Below are positions 47,531-57,436 of a DNA stretch of 64,000 nucleotides, in pieces (the stretch's first letter is position 1; every line of letters starts with the position of its first letter). Both the position numbers and the translations under genes were made by a program. Below the pieces are notes generated by a model. The model worked only from the letters and a program-made list of their open reading frames with translations, was not told the origin of the DNA and ran no database searches. This DNA comes from Antedon mediterranea (lineage: Eukaryota > Echinodermata > Crinoidea > Comatulida > Antedonidae). The stretch covers positions 7,195,001 through 7,259,000 of the forward strand of contig NC_092673.1 in assembly GCF_964355755.1 (NCBI RefSeq), in the 5' to 3' direction.

Positions 47531-48129
47531 GGAACGCTAGACTTCACCTGCCTATAAAGTAGGCCTGATTGTGTATGAATGATGAGCTAGGCATTAGGCC
47601 TTGATATTTACAGCATCCATTGTTATTGTAATATTTAAATTGTAAGGTAAGGCCTAGTTTAGTTAGGTCAGGATAGATAGCCTAGCCTATAATATTGAGT
47701 TTTCTAGATCTAGAAAACTCGGATATGATATGATGTACAGTACTTTGGATCGTGATCACGTTCCAACCCTCTCTGGGGGAGCCTTCTGAATTTTCTCCCC
47801 AAAATTAACATTTTGGTTTAAATTGTAATAAAAACATTTTTCAAACACACATTTACTGTCAGAATTCTGTTTTTTAGAAGTTTGTTTCTGTATTTAATAC
47901 ATAATTTGTTATCAATTGTGTGTCATTTTAACATAAGTCATAATTAATAATGGAATTTGAGCAATATATTTATAAATTAGGCCTAGTACATAGAATGTGC
48001 GACGCACCTCTTTCTCGTAAACATTGAATACCGATGGCGCTAGGTAGTTTCTGATGAGTTTAAAACAGATCAAATCTGTTAAAAGTTCTAAAAATCACAT
48101 AAAGTAGTAGGCCACCTATAACATACATC

Positions 48130-48709
48130 CTACCCTTATGTATAAGTGTGTTCGTGGTGCTGCACCAGATAAACTTTGTAATGAAATCGAGATGGTAATA
48201 GACAGACATAGATATACTGTATTAACACGAGAGCTTCTGAGACATTAAATGTTGTTCCCCAGATACCAAACACGAATAAAATGAAAGAACAATCACTGAG
48301 GGTAGCAGGGGCAAACATATGGAATAATGTACTTTTTGGATTTGGATTTTTAATCATAATTTTGTATTTTTAATGTATGGTTCTCAAATTTTAGTATTAT
48401 TTTAGACTGTTTCATTTTAACATTTTTTACTATTTTTAAGAAACTATGTACTGTATTATATAATTTTATGAACATCTTTGTTAACTTGGATTTTTAATCA
48501 TAATTTTGTATTTTTAATGTATGGTTTTCACATTTAGTATTATTTTAGACTTTTTAATTTTAACATTTTTTACTATTTTTAAGAAACGATGTATGTTGTT
48601 AGGTTTTATGCTGGACCTTTTGAAAAACAACAATGTCCCCTTTGTGGGACAACGTTGATATTCTCATCCAGTAGAAATATGTTTATAAATAAAAAATAAA
48701 TAAATAAAC
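48130..48709 (+). mobile_element. Decayed LINE ORF2 end, 3' UTR and (TAAA)n tail
   Basis: The plus strand encodes, in two frames, YKCVRGAAPDKL...DRHRYTVLTRE and then LNVVPQIPNTNKMKEQSLR, VAGANIWNNV. This is the standard C-terminus of CR1/Jockey-like LINE reverse transcriptases (MYK..H..AP.YL, N.R, VPR, S....GA..WN). A frameshift near 48240 and early stops make it non-functional. In the 3' UTR a ~144 bp segment starting GGATTTTTAATCATAATTTT is tandemly duplicated (48344 and 48488). The copy ends in AAATAAAAAATAAATAAATA, 18 bp before the PRPF38B coding exon, so it supplies the upstream part of that splice acceptor region. Confidence 0.7.
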
Positions 48710-48726
48710 ATCTTCCTATTTTACAG

Positions 48727-48885
48727 ATGGCGAAGAAGGGAAATACGTTGCCTTTCTGGGGTAATGAAAACACCATGAACCTCAACAGTCTTGTACTGAC
48801 TAATATACAATCGTCTCCCTACTTCAAGAATGGGTTGATCAAGCTGAAAACGTACCATGAGGTTATTGATGAGATTTATTATAAG
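48727..48885 (+). CDS. PRPF38B: PRPF38B coding exon 1
   Basis: 53 codons from ATG (MAKKGNTLPFWGNENTMNLN) to AAG|GTGGGT. TTTTACAG immediately precedes the ATG, which suggests the real first exon is untranslated and upstream. Confidence 0.93.
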
Positions 48886-51800
48886 GTGGGTAGTGTTCAT
48901 TTACAGTAGGGGTATTTTGTGTATGAAAATCAGCAGTTTTTTTACAAATTACATTATTTTTATATGCCACGTTGTTCTTTGAAGCTGGTACTGACATAAA
49001 ATAAAAGGGTTATGATTAATACTGTACTTCATAGTCACTGAATGAGTATGGTATATTGAATTAAGAATACCATATTAATTAACCGATTTTTGTTTTCTTT
49101 AGGTTGATCATCTTGAGCCATGGGAAAGGGGAAGCAGACAAACTGCAGGTCAAGTTGGTATGTGTGGTGGGGTAAGTAAAGTAGTAAACAGTAGAGATAC
49201 AGACACTAAAATACCTCCTTGAATACTAACACATTTATATATGAAAAAAATTAACAGTTTATGGTTTTAAATTATTATTCTTCCGAGGAATTGAATTTCA
49301 CCCATTGTTGTTAGGTTGTTAAAGATATATTGTCCCCTGAAAAAAAAATAGAAATCGCCTAGAAAGACTAACATATTCTATTTTTTTTATATACAATTTG
49401 TTTAGGTACGAGGTGTTGGTTGTGGTGGTATAGTGTCATCAGCCTACTGTCTTCTATTTAAGCTGTACACACTCAAACTGACACGTAAACAACTAAATGG
49501 ACTGCTTACACACACTGATTCTCCCTTTATCCGTGGCCTAGGTTTCATGTTTATCCGGTAAGGTCAGATATTAATCTTTACTTTAACAAATCAAATTTCC
49601 TTTTCTATGTTGTTTTTATCTGTTTGGATAAAAGATATAGAGAGAATTGACATACCATGTAGTTAGGCAGGGCCACTAAGGATGAGCCACCTACTCAACC
49701 TTACTCTATTAAGGAGACACACCTGTAGAACAAACAAATGACAAATAAATGTTTTAACACTACAGTGAACCCTTATTCAGGGTACAACCTTTTTAGTATT
49801 AAGGGAAAATTTGTTGAGGCCCTGAAGGTGTCTCCTTAAAGCTTGGTTTCCACTAGAACGTAACGGAAGGACGTAAACGCAACGCAAGCGTTTTAACCAA
49901 TGACAAGCGAAGTTATAGACAGTTAGCAATCACAAGCGAATAAGCCATCGCTTGTGATTGGTCAATTCACTTGCGTTGCGTTACGTCCTTGTGTTGCGTC
50001 GCTAGTGGGAACCACGCTTTTAAAGGTACTAATTATATTACTGCCTATAGTATATGATTTATATATGAGTTGATATTCATATTCACTCGTATTTACTTGT
50101 ATTTAACAAATACAATAAGCAGTATAAGTATAATAATTGGGAAAGGATACTGTTGCCCGAGAGCTCTACAATTTCTTTCTGGCTGTTTTAGTTTATCGTT
50201 TTGATTTAGCTTTTTGATTATTTTATTTGTATCTCCATTGAAATACAGCCACTGATGCCCATTGCACAACATTTTCATATTCTCAGCAATTTGCCATTGG
50301 ATTTAAAATAATATGATTTAAATAGTAAAATATGTTTCTTTGTTTTCAGGTATACAGCTCCACCTAGCGATTTATTTGACTGGTTCGAACCCTACCTAAA
50401 TGATGAAGAGGTATGTACCATTGAAATTTAATTTTACTCAAATTTTAAAAGAACAATGGCAGACAATATATAGGTCTGGAACATAATGTTAGAATTTATA
50501 TTCTATTCTTCAGAAATTGATTCTAAAATTAGAAGAAAAAAATATTATTAAACAGACTACTGTAAACCTACCCTTTTAGACCAGGTATTCATACAAATTT
50601 TGAATTTAGCAACAATACAAATATTTTATTAATTTTAATGAGAAAAAAAAATAATATAATAGGTTTGCATCAAATAAAAAAAAACATAAAATGCATAGTT
50701 AGAGTTTCAGTTGATTAAACATCTAGCTTCAATATATACTGTAAATTATAGTTTTTTTAAATACTGACATTTGAATTAACAGTTACAGTAATATAAGAAT
50801 CGCCATATTGAAAGTGAACCACATATAATTGTAATAATAATGTGATAATAGGTGTTTTAATTAATACATATCTAGTTGTGCTAAATTATGCAACTACATC
50901 AAGTCCTGTAGATATCACTCTACCAATTTAGACAATCGTGTTTCTTTTGTAGTCTATTAAAATTCTATTTGCTTTAAAAAATTGATTTAGTAATGTTATT
51001 TAAATAAAGCCCTGTATATGTACTAAATAATTAATATTTAGAATAGAGTTACTTAGCTACTTTTGGCAACACCACCCCCCTCCCCACTTTTCTACATCTG
51101 AGGATACCGTTACGAACAATACAACGTTCAACATTATTGCTGAAATGTGTACGGTGAGTACTGTTCCATCTTGTACCCCTTTTCTCTTAAAATACAAATT
51201 CATGTAAACATTAGATTTTTTTGACGGAGTTATCAATTATAGGATTTTTTTATAATTATACATTTATGTATGGATGTATTTGTTCTTGTATGTATATTGC
51301 CAAATATGGTTATACTATATTAACATTTTCTGGAATACAGTTGAAATGTTAAAACTACAGCATTTGGACACACTGTACAGTACATCGTTTGTGGGTGTCC
51401 GTTACACAGAGCCCATATAATACAGAATCTTTATTGATCCACATGGGAAATTGTTTTGTTGACAAGCTCAAAACATGCCAGGAACCCATTTAACCCCTAT
51501 TTGTATGCAATACAGTGAGAGATCTGCACGTCTACCACTAATTGCTCTTGTCTCGTAAATTTATAGGTATGCATTGTTGGAAGCCTCGTTGCCGATTGCC
51601 AGTACGATACACGATGAAACGAAGGCCTCCTCGCTCACTGAGGTTAAGATACAACCAGATAGGCCACTCTCTCACTATCATTACAATACAATATAATTAT
51701 AGAATTTTAATACGTATTATTGATGTGGGTTGCAGTAACATGGGTTAACATATGAGCCTTGATTTATGTGACGTGATGTTTTTTCAGCTGTTTTGCTCAA

Positions 51801-54202
51801 TTTTAGATAAAGTACTTCTACCATACACACAACCCCTTTTTTAAGTTGTTATTTTGATCTAAATTTAAAACAGAAAATAAATTATCAAGTGCTTTTAATG
51901 AACAAATTTGAATTAGTTGCCTAATAATATTAGATTTATAATAATTTTTGGAGAAAATTACATCATAGCAATGAGCGATCATGTCAAAATTACTCTACCA
52001 CAATTACTGCAGTAACTGCATTTTGTTTACTACAATGATGTATGACTGTAGTTTGTTTCAACATACAAGTTTATGAAACAGCCACTGTATTATTATACAG
52101 TGTAGTATTAAAAAATAGCAGTGCTAAATAATTACATAAACCAGTTAAATAGGGTCAACAAAATTTAGTTGCTGAAGTAACTGCAAAAGAATAATTTTTA
52201 CATGGTCCCTAACAATTTGATTTTTTCTCAATAACAATTATTGTATAGTTTTACAATATGTGAGTTATGATTTATTGTTCCATGCTTACATAGATAGCAT
52301 GCGAATTAAAGGTTACAACTCTACAGATATAAATTCAATATTTGATTCTATTAGGTAGGAAGATATGCACATTTTGTTAATAGCTTTATTATCAAAGCAT
52401 TGATATCTGTTGGATGAAGAATATTGATTTGATTTTGCAGGAGATTGATCCCAAGGCAGGTACAGGGGCACCAATGACAATAGGAGAAATGCTACGTGGC
52501 TTACTCACTAAGCAGGATTGGTTCTCTACTCTGTTTCCACGCATTCCAGTACCTGTGATGAAGGTATGTTTTGTGTAGAGCAATGATGATATGATCAACC
52601 TCTAGCTCTATGACAAATGTTGTAATGTTGACATAAAGCCTGAGCCCTTATTATCGACATGGCATCTCTTTTTATTAGTCTTAAAATATCTCTTTAATAT
52701 CTGTCTTTAATTCAAGTACCAGATTTGCGTAGTCTAATGCAGTATGTGAGATTGCCATAGCCAATTCCAGTACGAGATTTCCATAGCCAATTCCAGTATG
52801 AGATTTCCATAGCCAATTCCAGTTTGTGAGATTTCCATAGCCAATTCCAGTATGAGATTTCTATAGCCAATTCCAGTATGAGATTTCTATAGCCAATTCC
52901 AGTTTGCGAGATTTGCATTGCCTAATCCACTGTGTGTGAGTTGTCTTCCCTAATATAGTGTGAGAAATTTGCATAGCATAATCCAGTATGTAAGATTTCC
53001 ATAGCCAAATCAAGTGTGTGAGATTTCCCTAGCTAAATCCAGTGTGTGAGATTTCCCTAGCCACATTCAGTTTGTAAGTCAGATTAGCTTTTAACCTTAT
53101 AATGCTTTAAACATTATTTTCACCAGGAAATTGAGCGTAGAATGCCACCACGAAATATAGCACAATCAATCGAAGAAGACCCAGTGGAGGAAGACATACA
53201 AGAGGAAAAAGAAAGAGACCGGTACCGTTCAAGGTATGTTTTTTTTTCAATGGTTTTGAAAACAATTCTATAGTTAAATATTGGTTTACACGATGCAAGT
53301 CCATTGTGCCATGATTGGTAAAATTACCTTACAATACATTGCATCATAGTGAGAACCAAGCCTTAGCATTATCTTGGTTTGAATGTGTAGGCTCTAAATA
53401 CAAAAAGAGCCTAGTTTACATCGTTTCAATAGTATTATTATTTTGTTTCATGGTTTTTCATCCTTTATCTACTGTCCAAAAACAAAAACCTGCTAATGTT
53501 TGGTTTTCAGAGAAGTGCACTTGTATACTAAGTAAATGGTTTATCAGTAATTGTCCAAAGCTTTATTTATTTGATGGTTTTTTTGTGTAAATTGTAAGAA
53601 CCTATATCTGTGGACAGACTCAATAAAATGAAAACGTTTACAATCTACAAAAATAATTATTTTGATTTATTGAACCTTTAAATTAATTGCGGTTATACTT
53701 TCTTTTCAGAACTTCACCAGACATCAGAAGACCAAAGAGCCCTGAAAGAACACATAGTCGTAGTCGTGATGTACGAGATAAAAGAAGCCGCAGCAGAGAG
53801 AGACGCCGGAGTAGAAGTCCGGTCAGAAAGCGAAGAAGTCGCAGCCGTGATCACATCCGCAGAAGTAGAAGTCGTGAAAAAAATCACAGAGAAAATGAAA
53901 GGAGAAGAAGTCGCAGCAGGGAACGTCGCAGAAGTCCACATAGGTCGCATAAAGACTCTCGTAGTAAACCAGACTTTTCTGATGCTCTTCAACGTGAGAA
54001 AGCTAGGCAGGAGAAAGAGTCAAAGAAGCGGCACAGAAGTCGAAGTAGGAGTAAAGATCGAAATGAAGAGAGAAGGAAAGACAAAAGCCGTCGAGATCGT
54101 AGTGAAAGCCGCGAAAGAAAGAAGCACAAAAAGAGTAAGAAACACAAAAGAGAGCGCAGCCGAAGCAGAGATTTAAAACGAAGCAGCAGTCAAGACAGGT
54201 GA
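48727..54202 (+). CDS. PRPF38B: Pre-mRNA-splicing factor 38B (PRPF38B), seven coding exons
   Basis: A nuclear protein of the Prp38 family. Prp38 itself joins the tri-snRNP/B complex and is needed for spliceosome activation; PRPF38B is the metazoan paralogue with an RS tail. Exons 48727-48885, 49103-49171, 49406-49557, 50350-50410, 52441-52563, 53127-53233 and 53710-54202 join in frame with GT-AG borders to give 387 residues. Residues about 5-188 are the Prp38 domain (LPFWGNENTMNLN, YFKNGLIKLKTYHEVIDEIY, LEPWERGSRQTAGQVGMCGG, DWFSTLFPRIPVPV). Residues 189-223 are an acidic/basic linker (EEDPVEEDIQEEKERDR), and 224-387 an SR/RS-rich tail ending in KKHKKSKKHKRERSRSRD. The tail is much shorter than in human PRPF38B, and the N-terminal Ala/Gln-rich extension of human is absent. 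Two AATAAA signals follow at 54378 and 54688. Confidence 0.95.
49103..49171 (+). CDS. PRPF38B: PRPF38B coding exon 2
   Basis: 23 codons after TTTCTTTAG, ending GGG|GTAAGT: VDHLEPWERGSRQTAGQVGM. Phase 0 on both sides. Confidence 0.93.
49322..49340. mobile_element. Terminal fragment of MITE family C in PRPF38B intron 2
   Basis: AAAGATATATTGTCCCCTG matches the AAGATGTATTGTCCC terminus of the 28.6 kb element with one change. No partner end is seen before the exon 3 acceptor, so only a fragment remains. Confidence 0.35.
49406..49557 (+). CDS. PRPF38B: PRPF38B coding exon 3
   Basis: 152 bp after TTTGTTTAG, ending CG|GTAAGG. Encodes VRGVGCGGIVSSAYCLLFKL through SPFIRGLGFMFI, the conserved core of the Prp38 domain. 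Confidence 0.93.
49840..50018. mobile_element. PIF/Harbinger-like MITE, family A, copy 3 (in PRPF38B intron 3)
   Basis: 179 bp, opposite orientation to the 10.2 kb copy: AGCTTGGTTTCCACTAG ... CTAGTGGGAACCACGCT. TAA precedes the left end; the right flank is TTTAA, so the target duplication is not clean. The interior matches copy 1 almost throughout. It lies in the intron between coding exons 3 and 4 and does not disturb the splice sites. Confidence 0.8.
50350..50410 (+). CDS. PRPF38B: PRPF38B coding exon 4
   Basis: 61 bp after TGTTTTCAG, ending GAG|GTATGT. Completes the split Arg codon and encodes YTAPPSDLFDWFEPYLNDEE. Confidence 0.92.
50411..52440. other. PRPF38B intron 4
   Basis: About 2 kb of AT-rich intron containing a reverse-oriented retroposon end (51420-51560). 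No other exon is seen. Confidence 0.6.
51420..51560 (-). mobile_element. L2/CR1-like retroposon 3' end, reverse orientation
   Basis: The minus strand reads ...CAATTTCCCATGTGGATCAA then TAAAGATTCTGTATTAT, the widespread AATTTCC(C)...GTGGATCAATAAAG ending of L2-like retroposons. Sequence further into the element (AGATCTCTCACTGTATTGC) is unclassified. Confidence 0.5.
52441..52563 (+). CDS. PRPF38B: PRPF38B coding exon 5
   Basis: 41 codons after GATTTTGCAG, ending AAG|GTATGT. Encodes EIDPKAGTGAPMTIGEMLRG and the end of the Prp38 domain (TLFPRIPVPVMK). Confidence 0.93.
52716..53080. repeat. ~27 bp minisatellite in PRPF38B intron 5
   Basis: About a dozen copies of a unit made of GAGATTTCCATAGCCAA and TTCCAGTAT, most regular between 52745 and 52910 and degenerate at both ends. 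It ends only about 45 bp before the exon 6 acceptor. The minus-strand open frame at 52712-52918 is a repeat artefact. Confidence 0.9.
53127..53233 (+). CDS. PRPF38B: PRPF38B coding exon 6
   Basis: 107 bp after TTTTCACCAG, ending AG|GTATGT. Encodes the charged linker EIERRMPPRNIAQSIEEDPV... between the Prp38 domain and the RS tail. Confidence 0.9.
53710..54202 (+). CDS. PRPF38B: PRPF38B coding exon 7 (RS domain)
   Basis: Follows TCTTTTCAG and encodes about 163 residues of Arg/Ser, Arg/Glu and Lys-rich tail (for example RSRSRERRRSRSPVRKRRSR). The frame ends AGG TGA. The same bases form a possible donor (ACAG|GTGATG), so an extended isoform cannot be fully excluded, but no further RS-coding exon is visible downstream. 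Confidence 0.92.
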
Positions 54203-54377
54203 TGCATGCATTTTAAAATGCATAAACTTATTTTTATGACTATGTAACTGAAAGGATGTTCAGGTCAAAGTTCAATAATTCCAGCTCTTTATAGACATAG
54301 AATGTTCTAGAAATAGTACTAATGTTATATATTTTGTGATAAAACAAGACATGAACACTGCACCCTTTTTGCCTATC

Positions 54378-54383
54378 AATAAA
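54378..54383 (+). terminator. Poly(A) signal AATAAA, proximal, PRPF38B
   Basis: AATAAA 176 bases after the PRPF38B stop codon. A second one lies at 54688. Either could define the mRNA end; the weak GT-rich context after this one makes usage uncertain. Confidence 0.4.
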
Positions 54384-54687
54384 CTAATCTGTTATAGCCT
54401 CAATTTCAAATTAGTACATTCTGGAAATATGATAAATATATAACCTGTATGTAAAATTGTTTGGAATATATTGTATTTTTTACGCTTGATATTTCTGTCT
54501 TATTCAAATAATTGTATAACATTTAATACTGTTACTATATTCCAGTGAGTAACGTAACTATTCAAACTAATGTAATGATTCACTCTCTTTAAAGTTGAGA
54601 CTTATGTAAGGTAATCATTTTATTGTGTGTAGTTTTAAAACATTTTTGTCTTCATTTCCATTTTTAAGGGTTAAATGTTTAATGTGA

Positions 54688-54693
54688 AATAAA
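54688..54693 (+). terminator. Poly(A) signal AATAAA, distal, PRPF38B
   Basis: AATAAA about 490 bases after the stop, followed by a T/G-containing stretch and then the minisatellite from about 54800. If used, the minisatellite lies just outside the transcript. Confidence 0.45.
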
Positions 54694-54815
54694 GCATATA
54701 TTACTCATGTTATTGAAGATTTCCAACTATGTTAACACTGTTAGATGCATCAATTACTGTACTACAGATGTGTGTATATCAATCAAGTGTATACATGTTA
54801 ATATTTGTTTATGCA

Positions 54816-56220
54816 TCAAATGTATACATGTTTGGTTATACATGTTTGATGCATTAAATATACACATGTTATACATGTTTGATGCATCAAATGTAAATGT
54901 ATACATGTTTGATGCATCAGATGTATACATGTTTGATGCATCAGATGTATACATACATGTTTACATGTTTGATGCATCAGATGTATACATGTTATACATG
55001 TTTGATGCATTAAATGTATACATGTTTGATGCATCAGATGTATACATGTTTGATGCATCAGATGTATACATACATGTTTAAATGTTTGATGCATCAGATG
55101 TATACATGTTATACATGTTTGCATTAGATATACACATGTTATACATGTTTGATCCATCAAATGTAAATGTATACATGTTTGATGCATCAGATGTATACAT
55201 GTTTGATGCATCAGATGTATACATGTTATACATGTTTGATGCATCAGATGTATACATGTTTGATACATCAGATGTATACATGTTTGATGCATCAGATGTA
55301 TACATGTTATACATGTTTGATGCATCAGATATACAGTACATGTTATATATGTTTGATGCATCAGATGTATACATACATGTTTACATGTTTGATGCATCAA
55401 ATGTTTACATGTTTGATGCATCAGATGTATACATGTTATACATGTTTGATGAACCAGATGTATACATGTTATACATGTTTGATGCATCAGATGTATACAT
55501 GTTATACATGTTTGATGCATCAGATGTATACATGTTTGATGCATCAGATGTATACATGTTATACATGTTTTATGCATCAGATGTATACATGTTATACATG
55601 TTTGATGCATCAGTTGTTTACATGTTTGATGCATCAAATGTATACATGTTATACATGTTTGATGCATCAGATGTATACATGTTTGATGCATCAGATGTAT
55701 ACATGTTTGATGCATCAGATATACAGTACATGTTATATATGTTTGATGCATCAGATGTATACATACATGTTTACATGTTTGATGCATCAAATGTTTACAT
55801 GTTTGATGCATCAGATGTATACATGTTATACATGTTTGATGAACCAGATGTATACATGTTATACATGTTTGATGCATCAGATGTATACATGTTATACATG
55901 TTTGATGCATCAGATGTATACATGTTTGATGCATCAAATGTATACATGTTATACATGTTTGATGCATCAGATGTATACATGTTTGATGCATCAGATGTAT
56001 ACATGTTATACATGTTTTATGCATCAGATGTATACATGTTATACATGTTTGATGCATCAGTTGTTTACATGTTTGATGCATCAAATGTATACATGTTATA
56101 CATGTTTGATGCATCAGATGTATACATGTTTGATGCATCAGATGTATACATGTTTGATGCATCAGATGTATACATGTTATACATGTTTGATGCATCAAAT
56201 GTATACATGTTATACTGTAC
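54816..56220. repeat. 1.4 kb minisatellite of palindromic words
   Basis: Units of about 24 and 33 bp made from TGATGCATCA, GATGTATACATGTT and an optional extra ATACATGTT. TGATGCATCA, TGTATACA and ACATGT are each self-complementary. Unit lengths are multiples of three and contain no stop in several frames, so open frames of about 350-470 codons appear on both strands (54816-56237 minus; 55082-56290 and 55167-56228 plus). A higher-order repeat of about 390 bp is present (the distinctive ATACAGTACATGTTATATAT recurs at 55331 and 55721). I interpret it as non-coding. Confidence 0.95.
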
Positions 56221-56486
56221 TTGTTTGATTTTGACAAATATTATACATACAGATACAACTGTGTACATGTTAAACATATCTGGTGCATGAAGGGCATACA
56301 GTGTTTGATGCAACATGTTGTGAAGTGTATCAAATGTATACATATTAAGCATTGTATGGTGCATCAAATGTATATACATGTTAAAACTTGTTTTATGCAT
56401 TAACTGTGTGAATTTTACTCAATTTCATTTGATGCGCTGTGTACAATGTCTGAATCAAATGTTATCAATTTGTTATTATCACCTTA

Positions 56487-56608
56487 AGCTCTATCTACAC
56501 TCTCAAACTAGTTTGACAAAAAAAATAGTGATGATGACATCATCATGTCCATATATGGGCACATCACATTTCTTTTGTCACATAAAGTTTGATAGTGTAG
56601 CTATAGCT
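56487..56608. mobile_element. MITE family B (AGCTCTGTC type) with TTA duplication
   Basis: Inverted ends AGCTCTATCTACACTCTCAA and TTTGATAGTGTAGCTATAGCT, flanked by TTA on both sides. The interior contains GATGATGACATCATCATG and ATGGGCACATCACAT. 122 bp, non-coding. Confidence 0.75.
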
Positions 56609-56619
56609 TTATACTTAAT

Positions 56620-57335
56620 ACGACCATCTTTACAATCCAAGATCATTTTTGAGCAAATGATTTTAGTAGGTGTGCGTAATCTGTATTAATTTGACTTTAA
56701 TTATTACAGTATTCGTATTGTTTTGAAAATGTTTTTATATTAACTTTAAAAAAAAAAGAAATGTGGTCGTCCGACCTACATTATGATTTATTGTTTCTGA
56801 AATAAATATTTTGTATAGTTTTTTTTGTTACATAGTTATTAGCTCATTTACAGATGTTTATGTAAGGAAGGAGATGACATATTTCTAAATTTGTTTTAAA
56901 CGTTTTTTATTATTTTGATTTGATATGAGTTGTTAAGCATACACTTTTATTAGAAGTTGTACATTATTTGATATTACTTACTAAAATAATTCTTTATAAA
57001 ATTAGACACTACATTTTAAAATTTTCGAGGTAGTGCTGGTTTTTTTTATAAAAAGAGTCATCCTATGGTGTTCTTCTGATGTACAGTAAATAAAAAGCAC
57101 CCGTCCGACATAAAGAACTGTATTCAGACAAAACAGTCCAATAGTTGCAATTGGAGAATTGATTTCGCAATAAAAACACTAATAATACATAAAATACAGT
57201 ATGTTAATTGTAGGTTTCAACAGATTTGTTTTCATTTATTTAACGATATGGTACCTCAGTATTATCTCTTCAGTAACTTTTAGAAAGTTAATTAATTTTG
57301 ATCAATTTGCTTTAAAAAAATGGAAAAATATCTAA
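56620..57335. other. Non-coding stretch
   Basis: AT-rich sequence between repeats, with no recognisable gene. Confidence 0.45.
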
Positions 57336-57436
57336 AGCTCTGTCTACACTATCAAACTTATGTGACAAAATATGATGCTCATATCACTACCATATTTGGG
57401 CATATATCACACTAATTTTATAGTGTAGACAGAGCT
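57336..57436. mobile_element. MITE family B, 101 bp copy
   Basis: AGCTCTGTCTACACTATCAA at the left, ATAGTGTAGACAGAGCT at the right, with TATCACTACCATATTTGGGC between. Flanked by TAA and TAG, a near-duplication. The termini are an excellent inverted match. Confidence 0.8.

Noticed and set aside
53714-54176. Alternative frames of 92 (-) and 136 (+) codons over the RS exon
   Set aside because: Shadows of the biased Arg/Ser codon use in PRPF38B exon 7.
54816-56290. Very long open frames (up to 473 codons) on both strands over the minisatellite
   Set aside because: They are produced by stop-free repeat units in multiples of three bases; the peptides are monotonous (MFDASDVY, CIHLMHQ) and appear on both strands at once.
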